DNA of 64,000 nucleotides from G963668435 sp963668435 (GTDB taxonomy: Bacteria > Latescibacterota > Latescibacteria > Latescibacterales > Latescibacteraceae). This document shows positions 8,434 through 18,391 of the stretch, piece by piece. The DNA lies in NCBI GenBank assembly GCA_963668435.2, contig CAXXSC010000005.1, forward strand, positions 310,001 to 374,000. The letters run 5' to 3'. Both the position numbers and the translations under genes were made by a program. Under the pieces are notes generated by a model. It ran no database searches, was not told the DNA's origin, and saw only the letters and a program-made list of their open reading frames with translations. Within the stretch, counting starts at the first letter, position 1. The number at the start of each line of letters is the position of its first letter.

Positions 8434-9927
8434 TCAGTATCGGACGTTCGCCGTGCCCTGAGGACGTTCGAGCTGGCCGTTCGCCTTATTGTAGCGCAGA
8501 ACGATATCGCGGACAGGATCGGCGTTCTGCAGGTCTGTTTTTTTGGGATAGCGGACAAATGTGATATCATCACGCTCATAGGCGAGCTGAAGCGCCTCCT
8601 TGAGGCCGATACCGAAAATATAAGCCCACTGTTCGTTGTTCCGCGGGATGTCGATGAAAAAGACTGTGCATCCCGCAGAAGGATTGGGAGCTATCCTGAG
8701 CGTATCCTCGACAATCAGGCGCGCCCGCTGTCCCGCGTCATCCCAGGCCTGAACCTGCACATCGCTGCGCCAGACAAATACCGCCGCAAGAAGGGCAAGT
8801 ACGGAAACGGCAGGCGCAAACCATTCTTTCCTGCCTCCAATTGCCGCCATCAGCCAGCCGAAAGCCAGCGCGAATCCGGTGACAGCATTGATAGCGAATC
8901 GCGACTCGGCATGCCCCATGATCCTGTCCGCGGTCAGGCCGGGATTCGGCATATTGGTTAAAAGGCCGAAAACAGCGACCGCAAGGGCCAGTACAAGCAT
9001 GTCGGCCCCGGGTCTAACAAGCTGTGATGTGGAGTTCCCCGACTTGTAAAGCAGATATACGGCGGCGAAAACAAAGAGCGATGCCGCAATGACCGTCACG
9101 GAAAAACCCGCACCGTTCATGACATTGCCGAAAGGAAACAGGACAGCGGCGAAATAATTAACCGGCGGCATGAGGCTGAGACCGTTACGTGCCTCCAGAT
9201 AGCCGCCGAGTCCCCTGAAAACGATAATGCGAAACAGGATATACGCGGCGATCGAAACAGCGAGACAGACAGTCCCGGCAGTAATCCTTTTTCGCTTTTC
9301 ACCGCGCCCGGCCTTGATAGTAAGAAGTGCCGTACAGAAACACGCCGCCGCGTACACGACCCCCTGCTCCTTGGAAAAGATAGCGAGAACCAGAAAGGCA
9401 ATCGCCATGACAAGAGTCCGCCGACCCTGTCCACCCTTGAGCCACGAAATCCAGAAACCGAGCCCTGCAAGGCCGAATGTCACGCTCATGACATCGAAAC
9501 GTGCCGCGACCCAGGCAACCGCACCCACATTGAGCGGATGAAGGCCGTAGAGCAGGCAGACGGCAATTTCGGGCAACTCTGTAGAAACTGCCGTTCCTTT
9601 CGAATCAGTTCGCATCAGGCGGACCACGCGCCAGACAAGCCAGACATTGAGCAGGTGGAAAATGATATTGATCAGGTGCGGGCCCCAGTTCGTTCCCGGC
9701 CAGAGAACGGTGTCGAGCCAATAGAAAAACATGGGGACAGGACGGAGCCAGAGAGCGTTGTGCTCGGGAGGCAGCATAGTCCTGAAAAAATAGCCGAAAT
9801 TGCTCGCGAACGAACGCGGAAGCATGAAAACCCAGCTGTCAGCCACGAGGTAATTGTCCAGCGCGCCCGCGTAAGCGAACGCAACCGCGGCAAGACAGGA
9901 GAAAAGCATGAGGCGCTGTTTATTCAT
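8434..9927 (-). CDS. Polytopic membrane protein, GT-C/PMT-like
   Basis: A 497-residue protein with about ten hydrophobic helices and a soluble C-terminal ~100 residues. The first luminal loop (LDNYLVADSWVFMLPRSFA...WLRPVPMFFYWLD) and the following PHLINIIFHLLNVWLVWR resemble the first loop and helices of GT-C glycosyltransferases and related O-mannosyltransferase-like proteins, which use lipid-linked sugars outside the membrane. No clear catalytic Asp-Glu/Asp pair is evident, so a glycosyltransferase role is inference. It probably leads a two-gene unit with the DUF4412-like gene downstream. Confidence 0.55.
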   Translation of the reverse strand: MNKQRLMLFSCLAAVAFAYAGALDNYLVADSWVFMLPRSFASNFGYFFRTMLPPEHNALWLRPVPMFFYWLDTVLWPGTNWGPHLINIIFHLLNVWLVWRVVRLMRTDSKGTAVSTELPEIAVCLLYGLHPLNVGAVAWVAARFDVMSVTFGLAGLGFWISWLKGGQGRRTLVMAIAFLVLAIFSKEQGVVYAAACFCTALLTIKAGRGEKRKRITAGTVCLAVSIAAYILFRIIVFRGLGGYLEARNGLSLMPPVNYFAAVLFPFGNVMNGAGFSVTVIAASLFVFAAVYLLYKSGNSTSQLVRPGADMLVLALAVAVFGLLTNMPNPGLTADRIMGHAESRFAINAVTGFALAFGWLMAAIGGRKEWFAPAVSVLALLAAVFVWRSDVQVQAWDDAGQRARLIVEDTLRIAPNPSAGCTVFFIDIPRNNEQWAYIFGIGLKEALQLAYERDDITFVRYPKKTDLQNADPVRDIVLRYNKANGQLERPQGTANVRY

Positions 9928-10024
9928 AGAGACATTATCTCTTACTGCATCGGAATGAAATTCAGCTTCTTTCGCACATCAGCACCGGACAGGCGCAACC
10001 ATCTTCCGGAGCATACACGCTGAA

Positions 10025-10915
10025 TCAGACATAGGTCAGCCAGTGAGCGAATGCGCTCTCGCGGCCCTCGATGATGGCGTTGTAATAATTTTTCATGGTC
10101 ATGCTGACCGGGCCGGGCTCGCCATCGGCGATAACCGTATCATCGACCTTGACAATGGGCTTGATCATGCTGTTCGAACTGCAGAGGAAAGCCTCGTCAG
10201 CCGCTTTCATACGTTCCGGTGTGAAATGCCCGCGGACAATACCGATATCGTTCGCCTCTGCAATTTTCATGACCGTGTCGCGGGTAATCCCCGGCAGGAT
10301 ACCGTCATCAGGCGCGGTTACCAGCTTGCCGTTCTCGACAATGAAAACATTCGCGGTCGAGCCCTCAGCCACATTACCGTCGCCGTCAAGGATCAGGGCA
10401 TCGTCGAAACCTGCGGCAATCGCCTCGGTTTTCGCGATCATCGGCCCGATGTAATTTCCGGAGACTTTCGCTTTGGCCGGCATGGACATGCAATCGATTT
10501 TCCGCATACGGCCCACCATGACCGAGAAATTGCCGGGGCTTGCATGCGGAACACCTATCCCGATCATCACGGTCGCGGCCAGATCGCCGGGATAGACCTG
10601 CATGACAACCTCCGAATAAAGCGCCAGCGGCCTGATGATACAGTTTTTAAGGCCGCTCTTACGGACTGTGTCGACAACGGCATCAACGAGCGTCGCGAGA
10701 TCGTAGTCCACACGCATGCCGATAATTTCGGCAGAGCGAAGAAAGCGTTTCATATGATCCTCGAGCCTGAAAATCGCGGCGTCCCCATCGCCCGTTTCAC
10801 GGCAGTCGATGCTGTCAAAAACAGTCGCTCCTCGCTGCAAACTGTGGCAGAGCGGGTGTATGGCGGCTTTGTCCCAGGGAACAAAATCACCGTTTATCCA
10901 GAGATCGGGTTTCAT
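10025..10915 (-). CDS. Class IV PLP-dependent aminotransferase (branched-chain amino acid aminotransferase-like)
   Basis: A 296-residue enzyme transferring amino groups between branched-chain amino acids and 2-oxoglutarate, or a related D-amino-acid/ADCL reaction. Family marks: the N-terminal HPLCHSLQRGATVFDSI, the PLP lysine in AKVSGNYIGPM, the EGSTANVF loop and the GITRDTVMKIA phosphate-binding segment. The ATG at 10915 is chosen because GAGGAA lies seven bases upstream and the protein then begins MKPDLWINGDFVPW, as in IlvE; the open frame extends 27 codons further without support. It is monocistronic. IlvE is most likely, but substrate residues cannot settle IlvE versus D-alanine transaminase. 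Confidence 0.8.
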   Translation of the reverse strand: MKPDLWINGDFVPWDKAAIHPLCHSLQRGATVFDSIDCRETGDGDAAIFRLEDHMKRFLRSAEIIGMRVDYDLATLVDAVVDTVRKSGLKNCIIRPLALYSEVVMQVYPGDLAATVMIGIGVPHASPGNFSVMVGRMRKIDCMSMPAKAKVSGNYIGPMIAKTEAIAAGFDDALILDGDGNVAEGSTANVFIVENGKLVTAPDDGILPGITRDTVMKIAEANDIGIVRGHFTPERMKAADEAFLCSSNSMIKPIVKVDDTVIADGEPGPVSMTMKNYYNAIIEGRESAFAHWLTYV

Positions 10916-11216
10916 AACACATTCCTCGCTATATCTGTAAATGTAATCAAACAATCCACTTCCACAAAAATACAGTCTCATGAGCTGTTTATGCAAGGTA
11001 ATATCTGCATTTTTTCAGTGCACATGGCAAGGAAAAAATCGTGGAGCTTTCCTGAAAGCATTGCGCACCCCCGGCGAATGTTGCATACTGTTTTCGATGG
11101 CTTCCTGCCGCCCGTTCCGCCAGGACTCCTGACCGCATGGCACTGGTCCGGCGAAAAACGTCACAAATGGCGGCAAAGAGCATCGATACCCTGCATACAA
11201 TGAAAGGCGTCACCTG

Positions 11217-12767
11217 TTGCTGACCTATGCCGAAATACACTACCGTCTGCCCTTCGTGCCCAGCCTTATCAACACGAAATTTCCGGAGATTGTCTGCGAC
11301 ACGCCCTCCCGGGTCCAGCCCGGCCAGCCGGTGCCGCTCTTCATCTTTATCAAGGACGCCCACAGGCATCCGGTTCGGATCATTGGCCTCACCCTGCACG
11401 CTGTTTATGAAAGCGGCCGGAAACGTGTCGCCGTTTTCCCTTACCGCGGCCTTCCTGTCGCGGAACGGTTCTGGTGGGACTCGGTCAATTTCCTGCCGGA
11501 GGAGACAGGGCTACTCACGCTTGTCCCCGTGCTCGAGATTGCTGTCGGCAAACGACGTCATCATATCATGATCGACAGCTATCGCGGCAGCACAAAACAG
11601 CCGCTGGAGGTTCTGGTCGCCGAATCGTCCCTGCCCACGGTTGAGGGCTGGTATCACGGCGACATGCATGTTCACAGCCTTCTGACCTCGGACCAGGTTG
11701 AGTTCGGCGCACCGTCGGATGCGCTTTCCGTGGCGGCATGGGCAATGGGACTCGACTGGTTTGCGCTGGCCGACCACTCCTACGATCTCGACGACAGCGA
11801 GGAGAACTATCTCGTGCAGGATCCGGCACTCCCGAAATGGATTCGCGCACGGTCGCTTGCCAATATTCCGGAAAGCGCGGTCACGATCATTCCCGGCGAG
11901 GAAGTCAGCTGCCGGACGACTTCGGGCAGGAACTGCCACATGCTGGCCCTCGACACGGCGGCGTTCATTCCCGGTTCCGGCGACAGCGGCGAGCGCGGGC
12001 TCGATAACAGGAGCGAGCTCAGCACGATCGAGGCCGCCGCACTCTGCCGTAAAAATGGCGGATTTTCCTGCGCGGCACATCCCCTGGAACGGGTTTCACT
12101 GGCTGAACGGCTCATCCTCAACAGGGGCAAATGGGAGGATTCCGATCTCGCCAATCCCGATCTCGGCGGCATTCAGATATACAACGGTGTCCGCGATAGA
12201 GGATTCAGGGACGGCAAGGCATACTGGAAAGCGGAGCTACTCAAAGGGCGAAAACTCCCTATTTTCGGCGGCAGCGACGCCCACGGCGACATGAACCGTC
12301 AGTGGTCAGTGTCGATCCCGTTTCTGTCGATCACCGAGCGCGACGACCATCGACTCGGCTCGGTGAGAACGATTGTCCGCGCACAGTCCAACAGGCGGGA
12401 GGACATCCTCGAGGCCCTTAAACACGGACAGGCCCTTGTCAGCGACGGCCCTTTCATCGACATGACCGCACGTGCAGGTGATCAGACCGCAGGCCCCGGC
12501 GACAGCATCGATGGCAAAAGCATATCTCTCGATGTGACTGCGCTGTCCTCGAAAGAATTCGGAAACATCACAAAAATCATTGTTTATGCGGGACTTGTCT
12601 CCGATAATAGGGAAATTGTACTGAGCTCGGATGAAAGGGGGGGCAAGATTGCGCTTACCTTGGAAAAAATCGGCATCACCAACGGCGCTGCCTATGTCAG
12701 GGCCGAATGCGAAACAGACAAAGGGGCCCTCTGCCTGACCAATCCACTCTGGCTTTCAGCGAAATAA
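11217..12767 (+). CDS. PHP-domain metallohydrolase, CehA/McbA family
   Basis: A 516-residue protein. Residues ~1-140 form a beta-rich accessory domain. A PHP metal-hydrolase domain follows, with metal ligands in GDMHVHS, ALADHSYD, IIPGEEVS, NCHMLALD, CAAHPL and GGSDAHGD. The C-terminal ~90 residues look like another beta-sandwich. The pattern matches the CehA/McbA branch of PHP proteins, which hydrolyse phosphoesters or carbamate/amide esters; the substrate is unknown. The start is uncertain: a TTG at 11217 is the first start codon with an AAAGG-like site upstream, and no ATG occurs in the first 100 codons that would keep the first strands. No signal peptide is seen. Confidence 0.75.
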   Translation: MLTYAEIHYRLPFVPSLINTKFPEIVCDTPSRVQPGQPVPLFIFIKDAHRHPVRIIGLTLHAVYESGRKRVAVFPYRGLPVAERFWWDSVNFLPEETGLLTLVPVLEIAVGKRRHHIMIDSYRGSTKQPLEVLVAESSLPTVEGWYHGDMHVHSLLTSDQVEFGAPSDALSVAAWAMGLDWFALADHSYDLDDSEENYLVQDPALPKWIRARSLANIPESAVTIIPGEEVSCRTTSGRNCHMLALDTAAFIPGSGDSGERGLDNRSELSTIEAAALCRKNGGFSCAAHPLERVSLAERLILNRGKWEDSDLANPDLGGIQIYNGVRDRGFRDGKAYWKAELLKGRKLPIFGGSDAHGDMNRQWSVSIPFLSITERDDHRLGSVRTIVRAQSNRREDILEALKHGQALVSDGPFIDMTARAGDQTAGPGDSIDGKSISLDVTALSSKEFGNITKIIVYAGLVSDNREIVLSSDERGGKIALTLEKIGITNGAAYVRAECETDKGALCLTNPLWLSAK

Positions 12768-12848
12768 TAAGTTGTTATAGTCCCATCAATATTGTATTAT
12801 GTACTGTTCAGGAATACACCGCAGTTGAACTGTAGCATGGAGGATAAT

Positions 12849-14666
12849 GTGAAACGAGGCAGCATAAAACTGGCCGCCGTTTTGGCGATTGCGCTCATGC
12901 TTTTTTCAGCATGTTCACCTAAAGAGGCGCCGGTTACTATTACTCATCACAGCGATGTCTCTTTTGTGACAGGAGTCGCGAAATACCAGGACTACATCTA
13001 CTGTGCGACAAAAGGCGGTCTTGTCAGGTGGGAAGTTCCTGAAGGTAACTACGCTATTTACACCACTGCTGACGGCCTGCCCAGCAATGTTCTCACCGAT
13101 GTCGATGCCGCGGCTGACGGAAATCTTTGGATCGGCAGTGTCGACGGCATTGTTTCATTCGATGGCGAATATTTCAAGGTTTACGACGAGTCCGACGGCC
13201 TCCCCTCACCCGAAATCAAAGATACTGCGGTTGACAGGAGCGGCAAGCTCTGGGCGGGAACCCAGAAAGGCGCGGCATCGTTCGACAACGGCCGTTTTAC
13301 CTATCTTGCCGATGAAAAAGGTCCGACGGAAAATCCTATTGAGTGCATATATTTTGACCTTGCCAACAATATGTGGATCGGCACGAAAGGCCGAGGCCTC
13401 ATGGCCTATCTGGAAGATCAATGGTATCGTGCGGGAACACGCGAGGGTCTTCTGGTCAACACATCCGAAACGATCGTTCAGGCATGGGACCGCAGCATGT
13501 GGTCGGCCTCCAACACGGGTATCTCCCGTTTCGACGGTATCGGCTGGCAGACATTCTCCTCCCTGAAACATTTCGGCACCTACAGCTGCCGGGAGCTTCA
13601 CTCTACAGAAAACCGCCTCTGGTTCTTTACCGATAACGGTGTTCACGCCTCGCAGGGTGCCGACTGGTTCCATTTCTCCGAGGATGAGGGCCTGATCTCC
13701 AACGAGGTCAACAGCGGGAAAGTCTTTGAGCCAAACGAGGTGCTGATCGCCTCGGACAGCGGGCTCAGCATCATCCAGAACGACAAGATCGAAAACTATT
13801 TCATACCGAATTGCCCGAGAGGCCACAACGGCCTGTTTATCACCACGGATGACAGGAACAGGATCTGGTACGGCGCCTGGGAATCCGGTGTCAATCTCTA
13901 TGACGAAGGATACTGGACACAGGTGGCAAGCGGCCCCGCTTTCTCGGAAATCAATGATGTCAGAAGCATGGTTTTCACTGATGACGGCGGCATTGTATTC
14001 AATACGACCAAGGGTGTCGTGTTCCAGAAAGATAATGACTGGAAAATCGAAACACGTCGAAACGGTGTTTCCGGAGATGATGTCCGCTGCGGCATCTACG
14101 ATAAGGAAGGCAATTACTGGGCCGGCACGGCATCAGGTATCTGCTACCGTAACGAAAAGGGCAAATGGAAACGTTTCCGCAGCCTTCACGGCCTCCCCTC
14201 CGAAGACACCTGGTCCTGCGCGATGGACAATGACGGCACCATCTGGTTCGGCACCTCGGCAGGCATTGTGTCATTCACCGGCGACACGCTCACGGACCGG
14301 ACGGAAGAAGCGGGTCTCGGCGCTATCGATGTCAGGTCGATCGAGGTTATCGACGGGGCGGTTCTATTCGGCACCGACGACGGCAAACTGATCGAGTACC
14401 GTGACGGCAACTGGGACTCCTACGGCAAAAACCGTCTGAAAACCGACAGTGGCGTTTACGACATTGCACAGGCGCCGGACGGTTCAGTCTGGATCGCTAC
14501 TAACGGCGACGGTCTCATCTGTCTCGACAATGGCAACTCGCTTCACTTGACCGTCAAAGATGGTATGCCCTCCGATTTCGTCAAGTCGGTCACATTCCGC
14601 GGCGACGAAATATGGGCGGCCTGCTACGGCGGTGTTGCCGAAATCAAACGTCAGCCTGCAGAATAG
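12849..14666 (+). CDS. Lipoprotein with Reg_prop beta-propeller repeats
   Basis: A 605-residue protein with a lipoprotein signal (hydrophobic AVLAIALMLFSAC, lipobox Cys). The mature part is made of repeated blades of the two-component-regulator propeller type (NLWIGSVDGIVSFDG, KLWAGTQKGAASFDNG, TIWFGTSAGIVSF, SVWIATNGDGLICLDNG). These are normally the sensory half of hybrid histidine kinases; no kinase or DNA-binding part follows, so this is a free-standing envelope propeller. The GTG at 12849 is preferred over an ATG 12 bases earlier because GGAGGA lies directly upstream of the GTG. A family A palindrome begins a few bases after the stop. Confidence 0.8.
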   Translation: MKRGSIKLAAVLAIALMLFSACSPKEAPVTITHHSDVSFVTGVAKYQDYIYCATKGGLVRWEVPEGNYAIYTTADGLPSNVLTDVDAAADGNLWIGSVDGIVSFDGEYFKVYDESDGLPSPEIKDTAVDRSGKLWAGTQKGAASFDNGRFTYLADEKGPTENPIECIYFDLANNMWIGTKGRGLMAYLEDQWYRAGTREGLLVNTSETIVQAWDRSMWSASNTGISRFDGIGWQTFSSLKHFGTYSCRELHSTENRLWFFTDNGVHASQGADWFHFSEDEGLISNEVNSGKVFEPNEVLIASDSGLSIIQNDKIENYFIPNCPRGHNGLFITTDDRNRIWYGAWESGVNLYDEGYWTQVASGPAFSEINDVRSMVFTDDGGIVFNTTKGVVFQKDNDWKIETRRNGVSGDDVRCGIYDKEGNYWAGTASGICYRNEKGKWKRFRSLHGLPSEDTWSCAMDNDGTIWFGTSAGIVSFTGDTLTDRTEEAGLGAIDVRSIEVIDGAVLFGTDDGKLIEYRDGNWDSYGKNRLKTDSGVYDIAQAPDGSVWIATNGDGLICLDNGNSLHLTVKDGMPSDFVKSVTFRGDEIWAACYGGVAEIKRQPAE

Positions 14667-14670
14667 TTAA

Positions 14671-14715
14671 TGAACTACCCCGGAGTTAACTCCGAGGAAT
14701 ACTTTTGATTAAGGA
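14671..14715. repeat. Palindromic repeat family A, copy 2
   Basis: TGAACTACCC then a perfect CGGAGTTAACTCCG palindrome (14681-14694), followed by GAGGAATACTTTTGATTAAGGA. It matches copy 1 outside the stem and begins four bases after a stop codon. Confidence 0.7.
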
Positions 14716-14897
14716 TATCTCTAACAATTCGCTTTTCAGACATGAGCGATATATTTCAATATCCTGACAAGACAATAGAAGTGAAGGTTTATCAAGAAGA
14801 TAAGTCGAACTTTCATGACCGCGGTCAGGCATTTAAAGATACGCTCTCCGGCAAAAATGGAATTAATAGAGCTGCCCTTAAAGCTCATGGATATACG

Positions 14898-14935
14898 AAG
14901 GCCTCCGGTGCTGTTACCGGAGGCCTTTCGCTTTG
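14898..14935 (+). terminator. Rho-independent-like hairpin
   Basis: A perfect 12-bp stem (14898-14909 with 14916-14927) around GCTGTT, followed by a T-rich tail (TTTCGCTTT). It lies in the 420-bp gap between the propeller gene and the small minus-strand gene. No convincing gene ends at it; a short open frame from 14742 runs through it and is not credited as coding. Confidence 0.6.
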
Positions 14936-15085
14936 CCCGGCGAGGAAGATGCCCCGAAAACATACATCCTCACCTTTACTGCCCTCTATATGAAATACAG
15001 CGGCTCCACGTCAGGGAGCCTGACTGCCTCGGCTAATCCACTTGACGTTCAAATAATTCATTGGGATGCGCCGTTCTCACATCTG

Positions 15086-15319
15086 TTAAAATTTGATATG
15101 CGGATTGTCATTGCGAATGGGCGTGGCCAATACGCTTTCAAGTTTTTTCCCTTCGCGCTTGCAAATAACTGTCGACTCGTGAAAGGCCTGCTCGTATGGC
15201 GAGAAAAATTCGTACGCGTTGAAACGCATAACAAACGAGTTACCATTGGCACCGTCACTGAAAAGCACCAGGAACTGCCAGCCGTGTTCGTCCTTATGAT
15301 CCGGTTTTCTTGCCGCCAT
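15086..15319 (-). CDS. Small hypothetical protein
   Basis: A 77-residue soluble protein beginning MAARKPDHKDEHGWQFLVLF. The AGGGGG ribosome site eight bases before the ATG is strong. The middle (FVMRFNAYEFFSPYEQAFHE) has a helical, aromatic character. No family is recognised and no partner adjoins it. The ribosome site and protein-like composition argue that it is real. Confidence 0.5.
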   Translation of the reverse strand: MAARKPDHKDEHGWQFLVLFSDGANGNSFVMRFNAYEFFSPYEQAFHESTVICKREGKKLESVLATPIRNDNPHIKF

Positions 15320-15543
15320 AACGTTTCCCCCTGTTCAAACTGAGTGAGCGCAATTCACATTCGTTCTAAATTAGATAATTGCAAATAATGTGCCTGATTT
15401 CAGCAGTAAATGCTAACTGACTGAATGACAAAAAGTAAGAGCATAACGCAGGTCCGTGAGGTTGTTTTCAGCGATGGCTTTTTGACCGGAAACGGGCATT
15501 TCGGCAGGCGTTTTGACACGACAAACTGCGGGACAAAACAGGA

Positions 15544-15575
15544 ACAGGATTCCCGGCGCACATCGGGAATCCTGT
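15544..15575 (-). terminator. Hairpin terminator downstream of the sulfatase gene
   Basis: A perfect 12-bp stem (15544-15555 with 15564-15575) around an 8-base loop, about 30 bp past the sulfatase stop. On the minus strand it is followed by TTCCTGTTTTGT, a T-rich tail. Confidence 0.65.
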
Positions 15576-15606
15576 CTTAATTACGATAAAATAGCTGTTC
15601 CAGCAG

Positions 15607-16977
15607 CTACTTGTTCATGAACCATTCCAGCAGGTCACGATTCTCGCCGTTCCTTTCGATCTCGGCGCTGTATGCCTCGGCGGTTTTCGTGAGGTCGGCG
15701 ACAATAGCAGGATTGTCTTTGGCAACATCGAATCGTTCCGACGGATCGAATTCGAGATCGTAAAGTATCGGTTTTTCAGGGACTTTCCAGCGATTCATAG
15801 CATATATATAGCCCCGTCCGGGATGGTCCTGGTAGCGGAAATGCAGTTTCCATTTGCCCTTGCGGACAGCACAGAGATGTTCCATGCGGTAGTAGTAAAT
15901 GGTTCGTTCGCCGACACTGCCGCCCGTAAGCACGGGCATGATATCGACACCGTCGTAGGGACGGTCATCGGGTATTTTCCCTCCGGCGAGATTGACAAAT
16001 GTGGGGAACAGGTCGATCACCGAGGCGACCTCCATGCTGACAGTTCCGGCAGGGATGGTGCCCGGCCACCAGGCGACCGCAGGCTCTCGCATGCCGCCCT
16101 CGAAGGTATCGCCCTTGGCGCCACGGAGCAGCCCCGCCGAACCGCCATGCAGATTCTGAGTCATCCAGGGGCCGTTGTCGCTGGTAAACACGACCATGGT
16201 GTCCTCGTCGAGCCCGTTTTTTCTGAGAGTGTCGAGGATTTGACCGACACTCCAGTCTATTTCCTCTATGACATCGCCGAAAAGCCCGCGTTTCGAGGTA
16301 TCGAGGAAATCCTCCGACGCAAAGAGCGGGATATGCGGCATTGTGTATGGCAAATAGAGAAAAAATGGGCCGTCCTTCTCGCGCTCGATGAACTGGATCG
16401 CCTCCTCGGTGTAGCGTTTCGTCAGGGTGGTCTGGTCGGTGGGATGCTCGATCATCTCCTCGTTACGGTAGATGTCGGGATTTTTCATGTCATTGGAATA
16501 AAGGATACCGTAATAGTAGTCGAATCCCTGGCTTCGCGGCATGTACTCGCCCGTATGACCGAGATGCCATTTCCCGATACAGGCGCTTTTGTAACCCAGA
16601 GGCTTGAGAGCGTCGGCGATAGTGATCTCGTCAGGTGACATTCCTGTCCGGTCCGGCGGGAAGAACACATGGATGACACCGGTGCGGATATTGTTCCGTC
16701 CGGTCATAAGCGCCGAGCGGGAGGGTGAACAGACCGGGTTGCCCGAATAGAACTGGGTGAGATGCATGCCCTCGTTCGCCATGCGATCGAGGTTCGGCGT
16801 TTTGATGGTCGGATTCCCGCCGCGCGACCAGTCGCCATACCCCATGTCATCGGCGAAAAGCACCACGAAATTCGGTTTCTTTGAAGCGGCATGGGCCCGC
16901 CCCGCGGCTGTGGATAACGATGCGGCCAAACCGGCGGCCGCGGCGGCGCTGTTTGCGAGAAATTGTCTTCTTTTCAT
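15607..16977 (-). CDS. Tat-exported arylsulfatase (type I sulfatase)
   Basis: A 456-residue enzyme that hydrolyses sulfate esters outside the cytoplasm. A twin-arginine signal (KRRQFLANSAAAAAG) precedes the sulfatase fold. The metal-binding LFADDMGYGDW, the formylglycine signature CSPSRSALMTGR (Cys becomes formylglycine), GKWHLGH, PHIP and the FTSDNGP metal site are all intact. The open frame begins 41 codons earlier, but the ATG at 16977 has GAGGG upstream and gives the Tat signal at the N-terminus. Activation needs a formylglycine-generating or anSME enzyme; the FGE-like protein at 18608 lacks the needed cysteines. Likely substrate: a sulfated polysaccharide or its fragments. Confidence 0.92.
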   Translation of the reverse strand: MKRRQFLANSAAAAAGLAASLSTAAGRAHAASKKPNFVVLFADDMGYGDWSRGGNPTIKTPNLDRMANEGMHLTQFYSGNPVCSPSRSALMTGRNNIRTGVIHVFFPPDRTGMSPDEITIADALKPLGYKSACIGKWHLGHTGEYMPRSQGFDYYYGILYSNDMKNPDIYRNEEMIEHPTDQTTLTKRYTEEAIQFIEREKDGPFFLYLPYTMPHIPLFASEDFLDTSKRGLFGDVIEEIDWSVGQILDTLRKNGLDEDTMVVFTSDNGPWMTQNLHGGSAGLLRGAKGDTFEGGMREPAVAWWPGTIPAGTVSMEVASVIDLFPTFVNLAGGKIPDDRPYDGVDIMPVLTGGSVGERTIYYYRMEHLCAVRKGKWKLHFRYQDHPGRGYIYAMNRWKVPEKPILYDLEFDPSERFDVAKDNPAIVADLTKTAEAYSAEIERNGENRDLLEWFMNK

Positions 16978-17111
16978 GACTGCACCCTCATATATTGTCA
17001 GATACTGCGACATGTATTCCCAAAGCCTTATCAGCCTTATCTTTCTGATATATACGGTATATACGGGGCCGGAAAAAAGCAACGATTCATTTTGAAACAA
17101 CGAGGTTTGAC

Positions 17112-17252
17112 ATGAAACCGGAAGCCCCCCTCAGATGTTTCCAGCGCATGGACTTACAGGCGTATTTGGATTTTATGGATCATCTCCAACAAACCATCGA
17201 ATCGGAGTTAGAAATACAACTTGTTACACATGTTCATACAGATAAGGCCTGA
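17112..17252 (+). CDS. Possible 46-residue small protein
   Basis: An ATG with GAGG seven bases upstream opens 46 codons (MKPEAPLRCFQRMDLQ... to TGA). The segment AYLDFMDHLQQTIESELEIQL is helical and amphipathic. No homologue is recognised; it could be chance. Confidence 0.3.
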   Translation: MKPEAPLRCFQRMDLQAYLDFMDHLQQTIESELEIQLVTHVHTDKA

Positions 17253-17410
17253 CATAATCCTCAGAGGAGGATATGCCTCGGCGTCTTTTAAAAAATAATC
17301 ATATTGCGCAATGCTGTCGCTGATGTATATGGATAAGAGGTGACGCGATTGGCTGAATGATGATGGACCGCCAATTCATGAGTCTTTATAAAATTACCGC
17401 CGGGAAAATA

Positions 17411-18391
17411 ATGAAACCACGGGTCTTTTTGCTTCTATTATATGTTTGCCTGATAACAGTTCCCTATAGTGTGTTATCTCAAAATATAACCAATGAAGAA
17501 GTTCGTTATACAATCTCTGACATTCACCGATTAACAACAAAAGGAAGCTATGGACATCCGAAATGGTCACCCAATGGCAAATACATAGCATTTGTGAACA
17601 GAGATATCCATGGAATGTCAATTTATAACATTTCGACTGAAGAAATTAAGCATTTCTCGAACTGTCAACCATATGGTGACATTGATAGCTGGTATTTTTG
17701 GCTCTCGGATTCAGAAACAATACTCTATCATGAAAGAGAGTATACTCGTCCGGTTTTCAAATCTCATATTAGCTCACTCAACGCTAAAAACGGTTATCAA
17801 AAAAAGCTTTTTGAAACAGAAAACGAACATATTCTCCATTTTCAAAAAAGCTCAGATGATACTGTAACCTTTTTTGTGGAAGAGAAAAATAAGCTGTATT
17901 CTCTTGATAAAGATGGGATTCAGCATAAAGAAGACGGTTTTGTTTTAATAACTGATTTCCAGAATAGTCAAATCAACATCGTGAACGAGAGTAATGAAAT
18001 GTCTAAGACCATTACCGACGGGAATGGTCGATATATATCACCGAAACAATCACCATCCGGTGAGTTTGTACTGTATGAAAGCATGGTCGGTGATTACATC
18101 TTTTGCTATGACATAAAACAGGATAAAACGGTAATGATTGGACAGGGATCATATACTAACTGGTCTCCCGGAAGCAGAGAAATTGTATACTGCAAAGTTG
18201 CTGATGATGGCCATCGCCTCATATCGTCGGACATATATATCAGCAGCACAGATGGCGAATTCAGTCAGGCGTTGACAAATTCAAAGGACATTATGGAAAT
18301 TGAGCCTGATGTTTCACCCGACGGAACACAGATAGTGTTTACTGATTACACCACGAAATCAATATTCCTTGCAAATATGAAAAATGACTAA
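17411..18391 (+). CDS. Secreted WD40-like (TolB/PD40) beta-propeller protein
   Basis: A 326-residue protein with a Sec signal (FLLLLYVCLITVPYSVLSQ). It contains PD40-type blades: HPKWSPNGKYIAFVNRD, YTNWSPGSREIVYCK and PDVSPDGTQIVFTD. Such propellers occur in TolB and in exported peptidase-linked proteins. No catalytic domain follows, so a binding or scaffold role outside the cytoplasm is likely. The gene is clearly more A+T rich than its neighbours, suggesting a separate origin. The ATG at 17411 gives the best signal peptide; ATGs up to 18 codons upstream cannot be excluded. Confidence 0.65.
   Translation: MKPRVFLLLLYVCLITVPYSVLSQNITNEEVRYTISDIHRLTTKGSYGHPKWSPNGKYIAFVNRDIHGMSIYNISTEEIKHFSNCQPYGDIDSWYFWLSDSETILYHEREYTRPVFKSHISSLNAKNGYQKKLFETENEHILHFQKSSDDTVTFFVEEKNKLYSLDKDGIQHKEDGFVLITDFQNSQINIVNESNEMSKTITDGNGRYISPKQSPSGEFVLYESMVGDYIFCYDIKQDKTVMIGQGSYTNWSPGSREIVYCKVADDGHRLISSDIYISSTDGEFSQALTNSKDIMEIEPDVSPDGTQIVFTDYTTKSIFLANMKND

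Noticed and set aside
10043..11203. 386-codon plus-strand frame opposite the aminotransferase.
   Set aside because: Antisense shadow of a clear class IV aminotransferase; no family resemblance.
14742..14993. Short frame beginning MSDIFQYPDKTIEVKVYQEDK.
   Set aside because: The first ~45 codons look slightly protein-like and could be a remnant of a phage or toxin-related gene, but the frame passes through a strong terminator hairpin and has no ribosome site.
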